Assembly: GCA_002418825.1 (NCBI GenBank)
Contig: DIEW01000023.1
Span: forward strand, 4,735-37,661
From: Syntrophaceae bacterium UBA5764
Lineage (GTDB): Bacteria > Desulfobacterota > Syntrophia > Syntrophales > Smithellaceae
Direction of reading: 5' to 3'
Length of the DNA: 32,927 nt
Made by a program: the position numbers and the translations under genes. The notes below the pieces were generated by a model. It ran no database searches, was not told the origin of the DNA, and saw only the letters and a list, made by a program, of their open reading frames with translations. Position 1 is the stretch's first letter. Every line of letters begins with the position of its first letter. Shown piece by piece: positions 22,283 through 31,191 of this stretch.

Positions 22283-23332
22283 ATGTCGGAAAATGTTGTG
22301 AAAAAATTGTCGTTCTTGGACAGGTTTCTAACGCTGTGGATTTTTATCGCCATCGGTGCGGGTATCGCCATGGGTTACCTGCTGCCGCAAGTTTCTGAAT
22401 TCATCACCGGCCTGCAGGTGGGGACAACCTCCATTCCCATCGCCGTCGGCCTGATTCTGATGATGTATCCGCCGTTGGCCCGGGTCAAATACGAGGAGAT
22501 GGGGAAAGTATTTAAAAACAAGAAACTCCTGGGTATTTCTCTTTTGCAGAACTGGGTAATCGGGCCGATTGTCATGTTTATTCTGGCTGTCATTTTTCTG
22601 CACAATTATCCCGAATACATGATCGGCGTCATTCTGGTGGGACTGGCGCGTTGTATCGCCATGGTCATTGTTTGGAATGAACTGGCCTGCGGGGACAGAG
22701 AACTGGCCGTAGGGCTTGTCGCCTTTAATGCCGTGGCGCAGGTGCTTTTCTACGCATTTTATATTTATTTCTTCATCACCGTCATGCTCAACTGGCTGGG
22801 GCTCGCCCAGTCAGTTAATATCGATATCTCCATGGCGGAATCGGCAAAAACGGTTTTTATCTATTTAGGTATTCCTTTTCTCGCCGGCCTAATCACCCGT
22901 TATTCAATAATTTATTGGAAAGGCGAAGAATGGTTTAATAATGTTTTTATGCCCAAGCTCTCACCTCTCACACTGGTTGCGTTACTCTTTACAATTGTGG
23001 TAATGTTTTCCACGCAGGGCAATAAAATAATCGAATCGCCTTTTGATGTATTTATTGTAGCGATTCCCCTGACCATATACTTTGTCATCATGTGGTTTGT
23101 AACGTTCTTTATCATCCGAAAAATCAGCGGCAACTATGCTCAAACCTGCGCCGTTTCCTTTACCGCGGGAAGCAACGATTTTGAACTGGCCATCGCCGTG
23201 GCCATTGCCATCTGGGGCATTGGCTCCGGACAGGCTTTTGCCACCGTCATCGGGCCGCTCATCGAAGTACCGGTATTAATTATTTTGGTGAATGTAGCTC
23301 TTAAATTCAAAAGAAAATTTTTCACCGAATAA
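22283..23332 (+). CDS. acr3: Acr3-family arsenite efflux transporter
   Basis: A 349-residue membrane protein with about ten helices, matching Acr3 along its length. Recognisable stretches are SFLDRFLTLWIFIAIGAGIA, MMYPPLARVKYEEM, the conserved Cys region VGLARCIAMVIVWNELACGD, and FTAGSNDFELAIAVAIAIWG near the end. Acr3 exports arsenite using the proton-motive force. The Cys in ARCIAMV is the one shown to matter in the family. AAGGAG precedes the ATG, 10 bases after arsC, so the two are cotranscribed. Confidence 0.95.
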   Translation: MSENVVKKLSFLDRFLTLWIFIAIGAGIAMGYLLPQVSEFITGLQVGTTSIPIAVGLILMMYPPLARVKYEEMGKVFKNKKLLGISLLQNWVIGPIVMFILAVIFLHNYPEYMIGVILVGLARCIAMVIVWNELACGDRELAVGLVAFNAVAQVLFYAFYIYFFITVMLNWLGLAQSVNIDISMAESAKTVFIYLGIPFLAGLITRYSIIYWKGEEWFNNVFMPKLSPLTLVALLFTIVVMFSTQGNKIIESPFDVFIVAIPLTIYFVIMWFVTFFIIRKISGNYAQTCAVSFTAGSNDFELAIAVAIAIWGIGSGQAFATVIGPLIEVPVLIILVNVALKFKRKFFTE

Positions 23333-23364
23333 AATTTTCAAGAAGGTGTTAAAATATAAAAGCA

Positions 23365-24384
23365 ATGGAATCAATAAAACAATACCGTCATCCCATTACT
23401 GTCGCGTTGGCGCTGGTTGGCATCGGACTGATGCTCTACTATGATTACTGCGACACAGCCTGCAGTTATCTGCGCGGTGATATATTAGGCGCTGATCTCA
23501 AGTGGATCGGCATCGCTTATATGGCGGCTATCATCGCCTTTGCCTTCTTTCGGCAATCAGATTTTGTGCGCTCATTGCTCGCCGCCGGCATCGGCGTGGA
23601 AGTGTTTCTACTGTATTTTCAGTTACGTCAAAATGTTTTTTGCCCCTTTTGTCTGGCTTTTGCCGCAACAGTAATAATCACCTTCATTGTTAATTACGAA
23701 GCTTCAAAAGCCTGGCAGGAAAACCAGCTTAAGATGTGGGCTTATTTCCTGGGAGAGGTAAATTTTCCGATGTTTAAAATAAAAAGATTGCCGTTAGTCG
23801 TGATTGCCCTTATAGGGTATTTTTTTGTTTTCCTTACTTTTACCGGTTCAGCCACCCCGGCATACGGACAAGATAAGGCACCCTGCATTCCTTCGCTGGG
23901 TAGCGGTTCTTATGAGATTGTCATTTTTACAGATTATTTTTGCCCACCCTGCAAGCGAATTGATACCAAAGCCGAACCATTGTTTAAAGAATTACTAACA
24001 TCGGAAAAGGTGAAGCTCATATTCATTGATGTACCTTTTGCTCGTTCGACACCTATTTATGCCAAATATTACCTTTATGCGTTTAATGCCAATAGCAGCG
24101 TAAACAATATTCTTCATGCCCGGAAGATTCTTTTTGACGCGGCTCAAACCAAGCGTATTCAGAAGGAAGATGACTTAGTTGCTTACCTTAAGGAACAGCA
24201 GATTACCGTGAAAATTATGGATGAAAAATCCGTCTTCCCGCTTTTAAGCTTAGTTATCAAAAAATATAAGGTGAACCAGACACCAACTTGCGTCATAAAA
24301 TATTCCGACACGAGTGTAAAAAAATACATCGGCGAAGATGAGATATGGAACGGTCTTACAGAATTGAAGGCGTATTTAAAATAA
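23365..24384 (+). CDS. VKOR-DsbA fusion, thiol-disulfide oxidoreductase
   Basis: 339 residues in two parts. Residues 10-110 are a vitamin K epoxide reductase-like membrane domain of four helices with loop Cys29-x3-Cys33 (YCDTACSY) and active site Cys93-x2-Cys96 (VFCPFCLA). After another membrane segment (about 141-160) comes an exported DsbA-like thioredoxin domain with Cys192-Pro-Pro-Cys195 (TDYFCPPCKR) and cis-Pro region NQTPTCVI. Such fusions oxidise thiols in exported proteins, passing electrons to quinone. In an arsenic operon its role is unclear; it may maintain disulfides attacked by arsenite, or act on a neighbour such as the thioredoxin. The ribosome-binding site is poor (AGAAGG 14 bases upstream). 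Confidence 0.88.
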   Translation: MESIKQYRHPITVALALVGIGLMLYYDYCDTACSYLRGDILGADLKWIGIAYMAAIIAFAFFRQSDFVRSLLAAGIGVEVFLLYFQLRQNVFCPFCLAFAATVIITFIVNYEASKAWQENQLKMWAYFLGEVNFPMFKIKRLPLVVIALIGYFFVFLTFTGSATPAYGQDKAPCIPSLGSGSYEIVIFTDYFCPPCKRIDTKAEPLFKELLTSEKVKLIFIDVPFARSTPIYAKYYLYAFNANSSVNNILHARKILFDAAQTKRIQKEDDLVAYLKEQQITVKIMDEKSVFPLLSLVIKKYKVNQTPTCVIKYSDTSVKKYIGEDEIWNGLTELKAYLK

Positions 24385-24405
24385 TAACTTAAAAGAGAAA
24401 AAATA

Positions 24406-25575
24406 ATGAAAGAATGGCAAAAACTTTTTTGGATTGTCGCGATATTCTTAGGCGCTTACTACATTCCGTGGGAATCAGCCATAATCCGTCAATCCGGGCT
24501 GGAAGCATTCATGATGCTGCAGGAATACGCCCGCGAGCATGTGCTTACCTGTCTTGTTCCCGCTTTTTTTATCGCCGGAGCGATAGCGGTATTTGTTTCG
24601 CAGGCGGCGGTACTCAAATATTTCGGTGCGAAAGCCAATAAATTTTTATCCTATTCCGTGGCTTCCGTTTCCGGCTCGGTGCTGGCAGTTTGTTCATGCA
24701 CCGTGTTGCCACTTTTTGCGGGAATCTACACGCGCGGCGCCGGCATCGGCCCGGCTACCGCTTTTTTATATTCTGGCCCGGCAATAAATGTTTTGGCTAT
24801 TATTCTTACTGCCAAGGTTTTGGGCTGGCAATTAGGCCTGGCGCGCGCTATCGGCGCCATTCTTTTCGCTGTTATCGCGGGACTTTTGATGGCTTATATC
24901 TTCCGTAAAGACGACGCCAATCGTGAGAAAGGTGAAATCTTTTTGCCGGAAGAAGAAAAAACCAGGCCGCTCTGGCAAAACGGCCTCTATATGCTAACGA
25001 TGGTGTTGATTTTAATTTTTGCTTCTTTCGCGAGGCCATCGGAAAGTGATTCTCAACTCTGGCAATCAATTTACTTTGTCAAGTGGTATCTTACTGCCGC
25101 GTTGCTGATTGTCCTGGCCGTGATGCTCAAAGCCTGGTTTGTAAAACGGGAACTTAAAGACTGGGTGAAATCCACTTGGGGATTCGCCCTGCAAATTCTT
25201 CCCTTACTTTTGGCGGGAGTTTTGGTAGCTGGATTTTTGCTGGGACGTCCCAGCCACCCGGCGCTTATTCCCGAACAATACATCCAGGCGCTCGTCGGCG
25301 GAAATTCATTTGCGGCAAACTTTTTCGCGTCAATTGTCGGCGCACTGATGTATTTTGCCACGCTCACCGAAGTGCCGATTTTGCAGGGATTAATCGGCTC
25401 CGGCATGGGACAGGGGCCAGCGCTGGCGCTTCTTTTAGCCGGCCCGGCTTTATCACTTCCCAGCATGATTGCCATTGCCAGCGTTATGGGCGTTAAAAAA
25501 ACCGCTGTTTACTGCATAATTGTCGTAATTCTCTCGACTATTGCCGGTATGATTTACGGTTCATTCGTGCACTGA
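24406..25575 (+). CDS. arsP: Second ArsP/DUF318-family permease, last gene of the arsenic operon
   Basis: A 389-residue membrane permease with about ten helices. It carries the family Cys motif SVLAVCSCTVLPLFAGIY (Cys96, Cys98), followed by GIGPATAFLYSGPAINVLA, and in the second half TLTEVPILQGLIGSGMGQGP and AGPALSLPSMIAIASV. Members of this family in arsenic operons (ArsP) export trivalent organoarsenicals such as methylarsenite; others move metals. It lacks the Cys-Cys loop of the permease at 18332-19381 and is longer. It lies 21 bases after the VKOR-DsbA gene and converges with the ATPase gene 19 bases downstream. The symbol is likely but not certain. Confidence 0.82.
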   Translation: MKEWQKLFWIVAIFLGAYYIPWESAIIRQSGLEAFMMLQEYAREHVLTCLVPAFFIAGAIAVFVSQAAVLKYFGAKANKFLSYSVASVSGSVLAVCSCTVLPLFAGIYTRGAGIGPATAFLYSGPAINVLAIILTAKVLGWQLGLARAIGAILFAVIAGLLMAYIFRKDDANREKGEIFLPEEEKTRPLWQNGLYMLTMVLILIFASFARPSESDSQLWQSIYFVKWYLTAALLIVLAVMLKAWFVKRELKDWVKSTWGFALQILPLLLAGVLVAGFLLGRPSHPALIPEQYIQALVGGNSFAANFFASIVGALMYFATLTEVPILQGLIGSGMGQGPALALLLAGPALSLPSMIAIASVMGVKKTAVYCIIVVILSTIAGMIYGSFVH

Positions 25576-25594
25576 ACAAAAAAACAAAAATCTC

Positions 25595-28312
25595 TCAGCG
25601 AGTCTTTTTAAACACGTGCAGCCTCAGCCACTTCTCCAGACCAATTATAGTGTAAACAACGAGCGCGATGGCGATGATCATTAACCAGTCTTTTCCGGAA
25701 ATCGGCTGGCTTCCGAAAATCCTGTTCATCACCGGAGAGTAAGTGTAAAAGAGCTGAAGAATTATCATCGTGGTGCTGCCGAACAAAACCCAGGGATTGG
25801 TGAAAACACCTATTTTAAACATTGATTTGGTCAAAGAGCGGCAGTTAAACAGGTAGGCGAGTTCAATCATCACAAACAGATTTACCGCCACCGTGCGCGC
25901 CTCCGCCAGGGGATAGCCCTGCTGTTTTTGCCAGACAAAAATGGAAAAAACCGCCGCCAGCATCAGAAAAGAAACTCCCAGTATCCTTAATATCAGAATT
26001 ACCGTAAGAATGGGGCTGTTCGGTTCACGCGGCGGATGATCCATGACATCCGGTTCACCCGGCTCAAACGCCAGCATCAGCCCCAAAAGAATCGCCGTGG
26101 TCATGTTAACCCACAAAATCTGGACGGGAAGAATAGGCAAGGTTACTCCAGCAAAAATCGCGGCCAGAATAACCAGACCTTCACCGCCATTTGTGGGTAG
26201 CGTCCAGGTAATGAATTTTACCAGATTATCAAATATGCGCCGGCCTTCCTCCACCGCGCGTGTGATACTGGCAAAGTTATCATCCGTAAGCACCATATCC
26301 GCCGCCTCTTTGGAAACATCCGTTCCGGTGATACCCATAGCAATGCCGATATCCGCCTGTTTCAGAGCAGGCGCGTCGTTGACGCCATCTCCGGTCATCG
26401 CCACAACATTATGGCGCGCCTGCAATGCTTCGACCAACCGCAGTTTCTGCTCCGGGGCAACACGAGCAAAAACAGAAGTTTCTTCCGCGGCCGCAATCAA
26501 TTCTTCATCGGTCAGCTTTTCCAGTTCTTTTCCGGTAAGCGTAACCGGTTTTGCTTCGCTTTTTTCTTTTTCCTGCCCGATATTGAGCTGACGGGCTATT
26601 TCCTTCGCCGTAATCGCATGATCACCCGTGATCATCTTGACCATAATCCCCGCCTTATGACAGGAACGGACAGCCGCGATGGCTTCCGTGCGCGGTGGGT
26701 CGATCATGCCCTGCAATCCTAAAAAAGTCAGGCCGGATAAACAATCATCGATTTCGATATGCTTTTTATCGGTAATTTTACGCGCCAGCGCGAGCACGCG
26801 CAGGCCTTCGCTTGCCATTTGTTCCACTCTGGAGAGCAAATCATCTCTGTTTAAAGCGGCTCTGCCTTCTTCAATATAAATATTGTCCGAACAGGCATCC
26901 AGTATCTTTTCTACCGCTCCTTTGACGTAAATAATATTTTCATCGTCATTTTTTGTGTCGTGCAAAGTAGCCATGAACTGCCGTTCTGATTCGAACGGAA
27001 TCTCGTCCAGGCGCGGCGTATCCGCTTTGGCCTTATCCGGTGTAAGGCCGGCTTTTCCTGCGACGGTAATAAGCGCGCCTTCGGTGGGATCTCCTTCGAT
27101 CCGCCAGAGATTTTCCTCCTGAATAAGACGCGAGTCATTACACAATAGCCCGGCCAGCAAAGTTTCCTGAAGCGGGAAAGGCAATACCTCGCCAAGACGC
27201 TTGCCTTCATAAAGCAATGGGCCTTCCGGGGCGTAGCCATTGCCTTCGACATCATACATATTATTCGCCGTGAAGATTTTCTTAACGGTCATTTGATTTT
27301 CCGTCAATGTTCCGGTTTTATCTGAGCAGATTACAGTGGTGCTGCCGAGTGTTTCCACCGCGGGAAGTTTCCGGATAATCGCTTTTTTCTTGGCCATCCG
27401 ATTTACACCGATAGCCAATGTTATCGTCACTGCCGCGGGCAGCCCTTCGGGAATCGCGCCAACAGCCAGAGCTACCGCCGCCATAAACATATCCACGGCG
27501 TTTTCCCCGCGCCATAGACCCACGGCGAAAGTTGCCGCGGCAAGAAAAAGAATCGCGATAAGCAACAATTTGCTGAAGGCAGCAATTTTTTTGGTTAATG
27601 GAGTAGAAAGGTCAGCCGCGGAAGCAATCAGTTCGGAAATACGCCCGGTTTCGGTTCCGTCACCTGTCGCCACAACCACCGCCCGTGCCTGGCCATAAGT
27701 CACCAGTGTTCCGGCATAAGCCATATTACGGCGGTCAGCCAGAATTGTTTCGGGATCGAGAATTTCTTCCTTTTTGATTACCGGGACTGATTCTCCTGTC
27801 AAAGCGGATTCATCTACCTGCAAATCGCGGCAACGCAGCAGCCGAACATCGGCCGGGACTTTGTCACCTGATTGCAGTTGAACAACGTCTCCCACAACAA
27901 GATTCACGGCATCTATTTCCTGCCACTTGCCGTCGCGCAAAACATTGGTATGGGTTGTCATCATTTGCCTCAACGATTCAATAGCCTTTTCAGCCTTTGA
28001 CTCCTGCACAAAACCGATGATCGCGTTGACAATAACCACGCCGAAGATAACGGAAGAATCTACCCATTCCTGCAAAAACAAAGTTACAAAAGCCGCGGCA
28101 AGCAAAATATAAATCAACGGCTGATGAAATTGCAGAAGCAATCTCTGTAGGGCGCTTTTTTGTTTCTGCGCGGTTACCGTGTTGGGGCCAAACTTTTCTA
28201 ACCGGTGCTTCGCTTCAAAAAGTGAAAGCCCCTTATCCGGATTAGTATTCAACAAAGTGGTGACTTCCAAAGAAGGGCAATGATGCCAGTGCTTACATAC
28301 GATTGATTCCAT
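25595..28312 (-). CDS. P2-type (Ca2+/Na+-like) cation-transporting ATPase
   Basis: A 905-residue P-type ATPase. Motifs in order: cation ATPase N domain; TGES (172-175); PEGLPA in helix 4 (288-293); phosphorylation motif DKTGT with Asp331; KGAVEKIL nucleotide-domain region; TGD and MTGDGVNDAPALK hinge. The C-terminal helices complete a ten-helix P2 layout. Compared with SERCA, helix 4 Glu, helix 5 Asn/Glu (NGGE) and helix 6 Asn (WVNMTTA) are present. The helix 6 Asp (N-x3-D in SERCA) is Ala here, so ion choice may differ from classic Ca2+ pumps. AAGGAC precedes the ATG. It converges on the arsenic operon but nothing ties it to arsenic. Confidence 0.94.
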   Translation of the reverse strand: MESIVCKHWHHCPSLEVTTLLNTNPDKGLSLFEAKHRLEKFGPNTVTAQKQKSALQRLLLQFHQPLIYILLAAAFVTLFLQEWVDSSVIFGVVIVNAIIGFVQESKAEKAIESLRQMMTTHTNVLRDGKWQEIDAVNLVVGDVVQLQSGDKVPADVRLLRCRDLQVDESALTGESVPVIKKEEILDPETILADRRNMAYAGTLVTYGQARAVVVATGDGTETGRISELIASAADLSTPLTKKIAAFSKLLLIAILFLAAATFAVGLWRGENAVDMFMAAVALAVGAIPEGLPAAVTITLAIGVNRMAKKKAIIRKLPAVETLGSTTVICSDKTGTLTENQMTVKKIFTANNMYDVEGNGYAPEGPLLYEGKRLGEVLPFPLQETLLAGLLCNDSRLIQEENLWRIEGDPTEGALITVAGKAGLTPDKAKADTPRLDEIPFESERQFMATLHDTKNDDENIIYVKGAVEKILDACSDNIYIEEGRAALNRDDLLSRVEQMASEGLRVLALARKITDKKHIEIDDCLSGLTFLGLQGMIDPPRTEAIAAVRSCHKAGIMVKMITGDHAITAKEIARQLNIGQEKEKSEAKPVTLTGKELEKLTDEELIAAAEETSVFARVAPEQKLRLVEALQARHNVVAMTGDGVNDAPALKQADIGIAMGITGTDVSKEAADMVLTDDNFASITRAVEEGRRIFDNLVKFITWTLPTNGGEGLVILAAIFAGVTLPILPVQILWVNMTTAILLGLMLAFEPGEPDVMDHPPREPNSPILTVILILRILGVSFLMLAAVFSIFVWQKQQGYPLAEARTVAVNLFVMIELAYLFNCRSLTKSMFKIGVFTNPWVLFGSTTMIILQLFYTYSPVMNRIFGSQPISGKDWLMIIAIALVVYTIIGLEKWLRLHVFKKTR

Positions 28313-28492
28313 AATTGTCCTTTCTTTTTTGTACTATAACCCCTTTCGCTGCGGGACAGTTACGAAGAAAACCATAAACTTCAGTGTTTCCCGTGATTTA
28401 TAAAAGAATCATTGATAATACAGTGTCAGTCTATCTTAATGGAGATGATATTGTCAATAAAAACTGTTCTGAGTACATTCCGCCTGCTGCAG

Positions 28493-28510
28493 GCAGAAAA
28501 TTTTTTCTGC
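28493..28510. repeat. AT-rich inverted repeat between two minus-strand genes
   Basis: GCAGAAAA-TT-TTTTCTGC is a perfect 8-bp palindrome, 16 bases past the stop of the 28526-29380 gene. It may help end that transcript, but no T-tail follows on the minus strand. The rest of 28313-28525 shows nothing else I can support. Confidence 0.3.
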
Positions 28511-28525
28511 GCTCCGTGATTATTT

Positions 28526-29380
28526 TCAGACAGCTTCTTCCGGATACATTTTTTTCATGCATTCCGGACAAAGGCCATGGCTGAATTGCAAATCGGCATG
28601 TTGGCTCAGGTATGCCTCCATCTGATTCCAGGAACCCTTATCATCCCTTATTTTTTTGCAACTGGCGCAAATAGGTATAAAACCGGCAATAGTTTTTATC
28701 TCTTTTTTTGCTTCAATCATTTCCTCCTCCACTCTCTGCGCCGTGAGAACAATCAATGCGATAACCAGAACGATATAAGCCGCGATGCTTCCCAAAAAGG
28801 TAATTTGATGAGAAAGTCCGGCCATTATCAAATCGGTCTCCATTTGAGCCTCAAAAAAATGGGAAAATATCAGAAAAAAAGGCCAAGCCAGGGACAATAT
28901 CAGAAACCAGTACAAGACATAACTTTTTTTATGTAACACGCGCGGCAGATCACGGTGAACAATAATTACGATGACAATGCAGAGAAGCGCCTGAAACGAA
29001 TAAAAAACAAAAGAGCGATAAATAAAAACAGGATGGAAATAGGTAAAATAAGAATAGAGTGCCACAAACAAAAGCATCAATAGCGAATAAAATTTAGAAT
29101 ATGGCCGCACCCCGGCAAAGCGGCTCAATCCGGCACTGATGAGCACAACGGAAAAAATAATAAACGTATTGCCCGCAATGATGGTCAGAAAATCCGGCAA
29201 AATATCCCGCAGGCTCAGCAGAAAAAGTCCCGTGGAATTTACCAGCGCCGCAAATATCCAATAAATAAAACCTTCATATGTTCTCTGCTTCCGGCGGATG
29301 TAAAGCATACACGCAAACAAAATAAGCGACGTGATACCCGAGACAAAAATAATTGTCCGCATGTCAAGAAAATTTTGCAT
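28526..29380 (-). CDS. Membrane sensor-like protein with C-terminal CASCKK Cys motif tail
   Basis: 284 residues. About 1-215 form some seven hydrophobic helices resembling the 7-helix input domains of diguanylate cyclases or kinases. A short coiled stretch (RVEEEMIEAKKEIKT) leads into the tail GFIPICASCKKIRDDKGSWN ... SHGLCPECMKKMYP. I know this tail, with its two CxxC pairs, as an add-on at the end of many sensor proteins and response regulators of Desulfobacterota; it probably binds zinc. No GGDEF, kinase or receiver domain lies between the two, so the input part appears joined straight to the tail. No Shine-Dalgarno sequence is visible before the ATG; a start seven codons later is possible. 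Function unknown. Confidence 0.75.
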   Translation of the reverse strand: MQNFLDMRTIIFVSGITSLILFACMLYIRRKQRTYEGFIYWIFAALVNSTGLFLLSLRDILPDFLTIIAGNTFIIFSVVLISAGLSRFAGVRPYSKFYSLLMLLFVALYSYFTYFHPVFIYRSFVFYSFQALLCIVIVIIVHRDLPRVLHKKSYVLYWFLILSLAWPFFLIFSHFFEAQMETDLIMAGLSHQITFLGSIAAYIVLVIALIVLTAQRVEEEMIEAKKEIKTIAGFIPICASCKKIRDDKGSWNQMEAYLSQHADLQFSHGLCPECMKKMYPEEAV

Positions 29381-29425
29381 GGCGTGCCAACTTATTTTAA
29401 AAGTTATTCACGGCAAAAAATGTTT

Positions 29426-29674
29426 TTAATGACCGCAGGATGAACAGCTTGTTGACGAACACGAGGCGCAACCGGAAGAACTTGATGCACCGGCGCTATC
29501 GGAACCGCCCTTGCCCAACGAAGCATATTTCCCACGCCCTACTTTGGAAATCAATTTATGGGTTTTTTTGGATTTACACTTAGGACAAACGGCATTGGGC
29601 TCTTCGCTCATACTCATAGTGAGAACTTCAAATTGCTTTTTGCACTTATCGCATTCAAACTCGTAAATCGGCAT
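29426..29674 (-). CDS. FmdB-family zinc-ribbon protein
   Basis: 82 residues beginning MPIYEFECDKCKKQFEVLTM, the FmdB/CxxC_CXXC_SSSS signature, with a second pair CPKC near residue 33. The middle (KKTHKLISKVGRGKYASLGK) is basic. The tail is Ser/Gly/Cys-rich (GCASCSSTSCSSCGH), as is common in the family. It probably binds zinc; a regulatory role was proposed for FmdB in methylotrophs but most members are uncharacterised. I use the ATG at 29674, since family members start MPIYEF; a start five codons earlier (29689) gives extra residues MGKII. Confidence 0.88.
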   Translation of the reverse strand: MPIYEFECDKCKKQFEVLTMSMSEEPNAVCPKCKSKKTHKLISKVGRGKYASLGKGGSDSAGASSSSGCASCSSTSCSSCGH

Positions 29675-29812
29675 AATAATTTTTCCCACTGACTTTTTAT
29701 GTAATTTAGTGCTTCAGCGACAAAATGTCAATACTTAGTTGGACGGCATGTCCTTTTTTAAAGGAAAAAATACTTTTAAAAATAAGCGTTTCCCTCCCGT
29801 CTGAAGAAAACC

Positions 29813-30526
29813 TTACAAACCGAGAAATTGGATTGCCACACCGCACAGTAATACGGCAGCACCGGCTAGCGCGTGCGTGTAGCGTTCAAGACGGCCAAAC
29901 GGCAATAGTTTTATACCGGCGACAGAAGCAAGAACAATAGTAAGCATTGCGGATATAGTGACCGCACTAAAGATTACGCTGACCAAAATAACATGGAAAA
30001 AATGTCCCTGAGCCGCAGGATACATCAGAATAGGAATCAACGGCTCGCACGGGCCAAAAACAAAAATAGCGAATAAAATCCACGGCGTGATACTGCGAGT
30101 CCCATCATCCTCATGAACATGGACATGTTCCTCTGCGTGCACATGCTCATGCTTATGCACCTTACCGTCGCTGTGCGGATGCCAGTGTGTATGCGGTTTA
30201 TTTCGATAAGCCTTGCGAATTCCCCATATAAAATAGACAAATCCAAAAGCAATCAGCGCCCATCCGGCAATGCTCCCGCGGATGGATTCCAAAGGCGCCA
30301 GGCTGGTGATGGACAGCCCAAAACCGATACCGATGAATCCTAAAATAACGGAACTGCCGACATGCCCCAAGCCGCAGAGGAACGTGATCCCCGCTGTTTT
30401 GAAAAAAGACCATTTGCGCGCTTTGGACATCACAATAAACGGCACGTAATGATCAGGACCAAAAAGCGTGTGAAAAAATCCAATAGTCACGGCCGCGGTA
30501 ATCAGAATTCCCAGTTCCTGCGTCAT
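29813..30526 (-). CDS. NicO/UreH-like nickel (cobalt) permease with His-rich loop
   Basis: A 237-residue membrane protein with about six helices. Near the N-terminus FFHTLFGPDHYVPF has His19, Asp25 and His26, related to the metal-binding motif of nickel/cobalt transporters. A central cytoplasmic or periplasmic loop (about 111-141) has 11 His in 31 residues, for example HTHWHPHSD and HEHVHAEEHVHVHEDD. The second half has FVFGPCEPLIPILMYPAA. It starts 4 bases inside the end of hypB, so it is coupled with the hydrogenase maturation genes. Nickel import for HypA/HypB is the likely job; efflux (RcnA-like) is the alternative. The 123 bases downstream hold nothing I recognise. Confidence 0.85.
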   Translation of the reverse strand: MTQELGILITAAVTIGFFHTLFGPDHYVPFIVMSKARKWSFFKTAGITFLCGLGHVGSSVILGFIGIGFGLSITSLAPLESIRGSIAGWALIAFGFVYFIWGIRKAYRNKPHTHWHPHSDGKVHKHEHVHAEEHVHVHEDDGTRSITPWILFAIFVFGPCEPLIPILMYPAAQGHFFHVILVSVIFSAVTISAMLTIVLASVAGIKLLPFGRLERYTHALAGAAVLLCGVAIQFLGL

Positions 30527-31191
30527 TTTCTAAAAGCCTCCAGTTCTTGTCTCAACCACTTTATCCATTCTTCGATGCCCGCGCCGCTTCTACAGGAAAT
30601 TTCCAAAATGGCCATGCGGGGGTTTAATGTCAACGCTCGCTTGCGCAGTGCGCCGATGTCAAAATCGCTAAGCGCAAGGTAGTCAATTTTATTGACCAGC
30701 AGTAAATCACTCACGGAAAACATCAAGGGATATTTCAGCGGCTTGTCGTCACCTTCGGGAACGCTGAGAATCATCACATTTTTGTGCGCGCCTGTATCAA
30801 ATTCCGCCGGGCAAACCAAATTACCGACGTTTTCTATAATGATTAAATCAAGATCATTGCCGACAAGCGCATCCAATCCCTGCGTAACCATTGCAGCGTC
30901 CAAATGGCAGAAGCCTCCCGTGCGGAGCTGAACGGCGGGAATACCGGTTGCCGCAACTTTTTCCGCGTCAACAGTCGAATCGATATCTGCTTCAATAACA
31001 CCAATATTCACGCTGTCTTTCAACGCTTCCACCGTGCGCAGAATAAGACTCGTTTTACCCGAACCCGGAGAGGACATCAGATTCAGAAGCATCGTTTTTT
31101 TGCGCTTGTATTCGTCACGGACAGACGCAGCCTGCCTAATATTATCAGCAAGAATTTCTTCCTTAACTTCAATGAGCTTGATTTCCGCCAC
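30523..31191 (-). CDS. hypB: Hydrogenase/urease nickel-insertion GTPase HypB
   Basis: A 222-residue SIMIBI GTPase that delivers nickel to [NiFe] hydrogenase with HypA. Motifs: P-loop SSPGSGKTSL (41-50), ADIDSTVDAEKV switch region, the metal site GGFCHLDA (Cys95-His96), Cys127 in NLVCPAEFD, and the base-recognition NKID. It lacks the N-terminal His-rich stretch or CxxCGC motif found in some HypB proteins; the His-rich loop of the neighbouring permease may make up for it. The start is GTG, overlapping the hypA stop by one base, with GGAGG upstream. No hydrogenase structural gene lies in the window. Confidence 0.95.
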   Translation of the reverse strand: MAEIKLIEVKEEILADNIRQAASVRDEYKRKKTMLLNLMSSPGSGKTSLILRTVEALKDSVNIGVIEADIDSTVDAEKVAATGIPAVQLRTGGFCHLDAAMVTQGLDALVGNDLDLIIIENVGNLVCPAEFDTGAHKNVMILSVPEGDDKPLKYPLMFSVSDLLLVNKIDYLALSDFDIGALRKRALTLNPRMAILEISCRSGAGIEEWIKWLRQELEAFRK

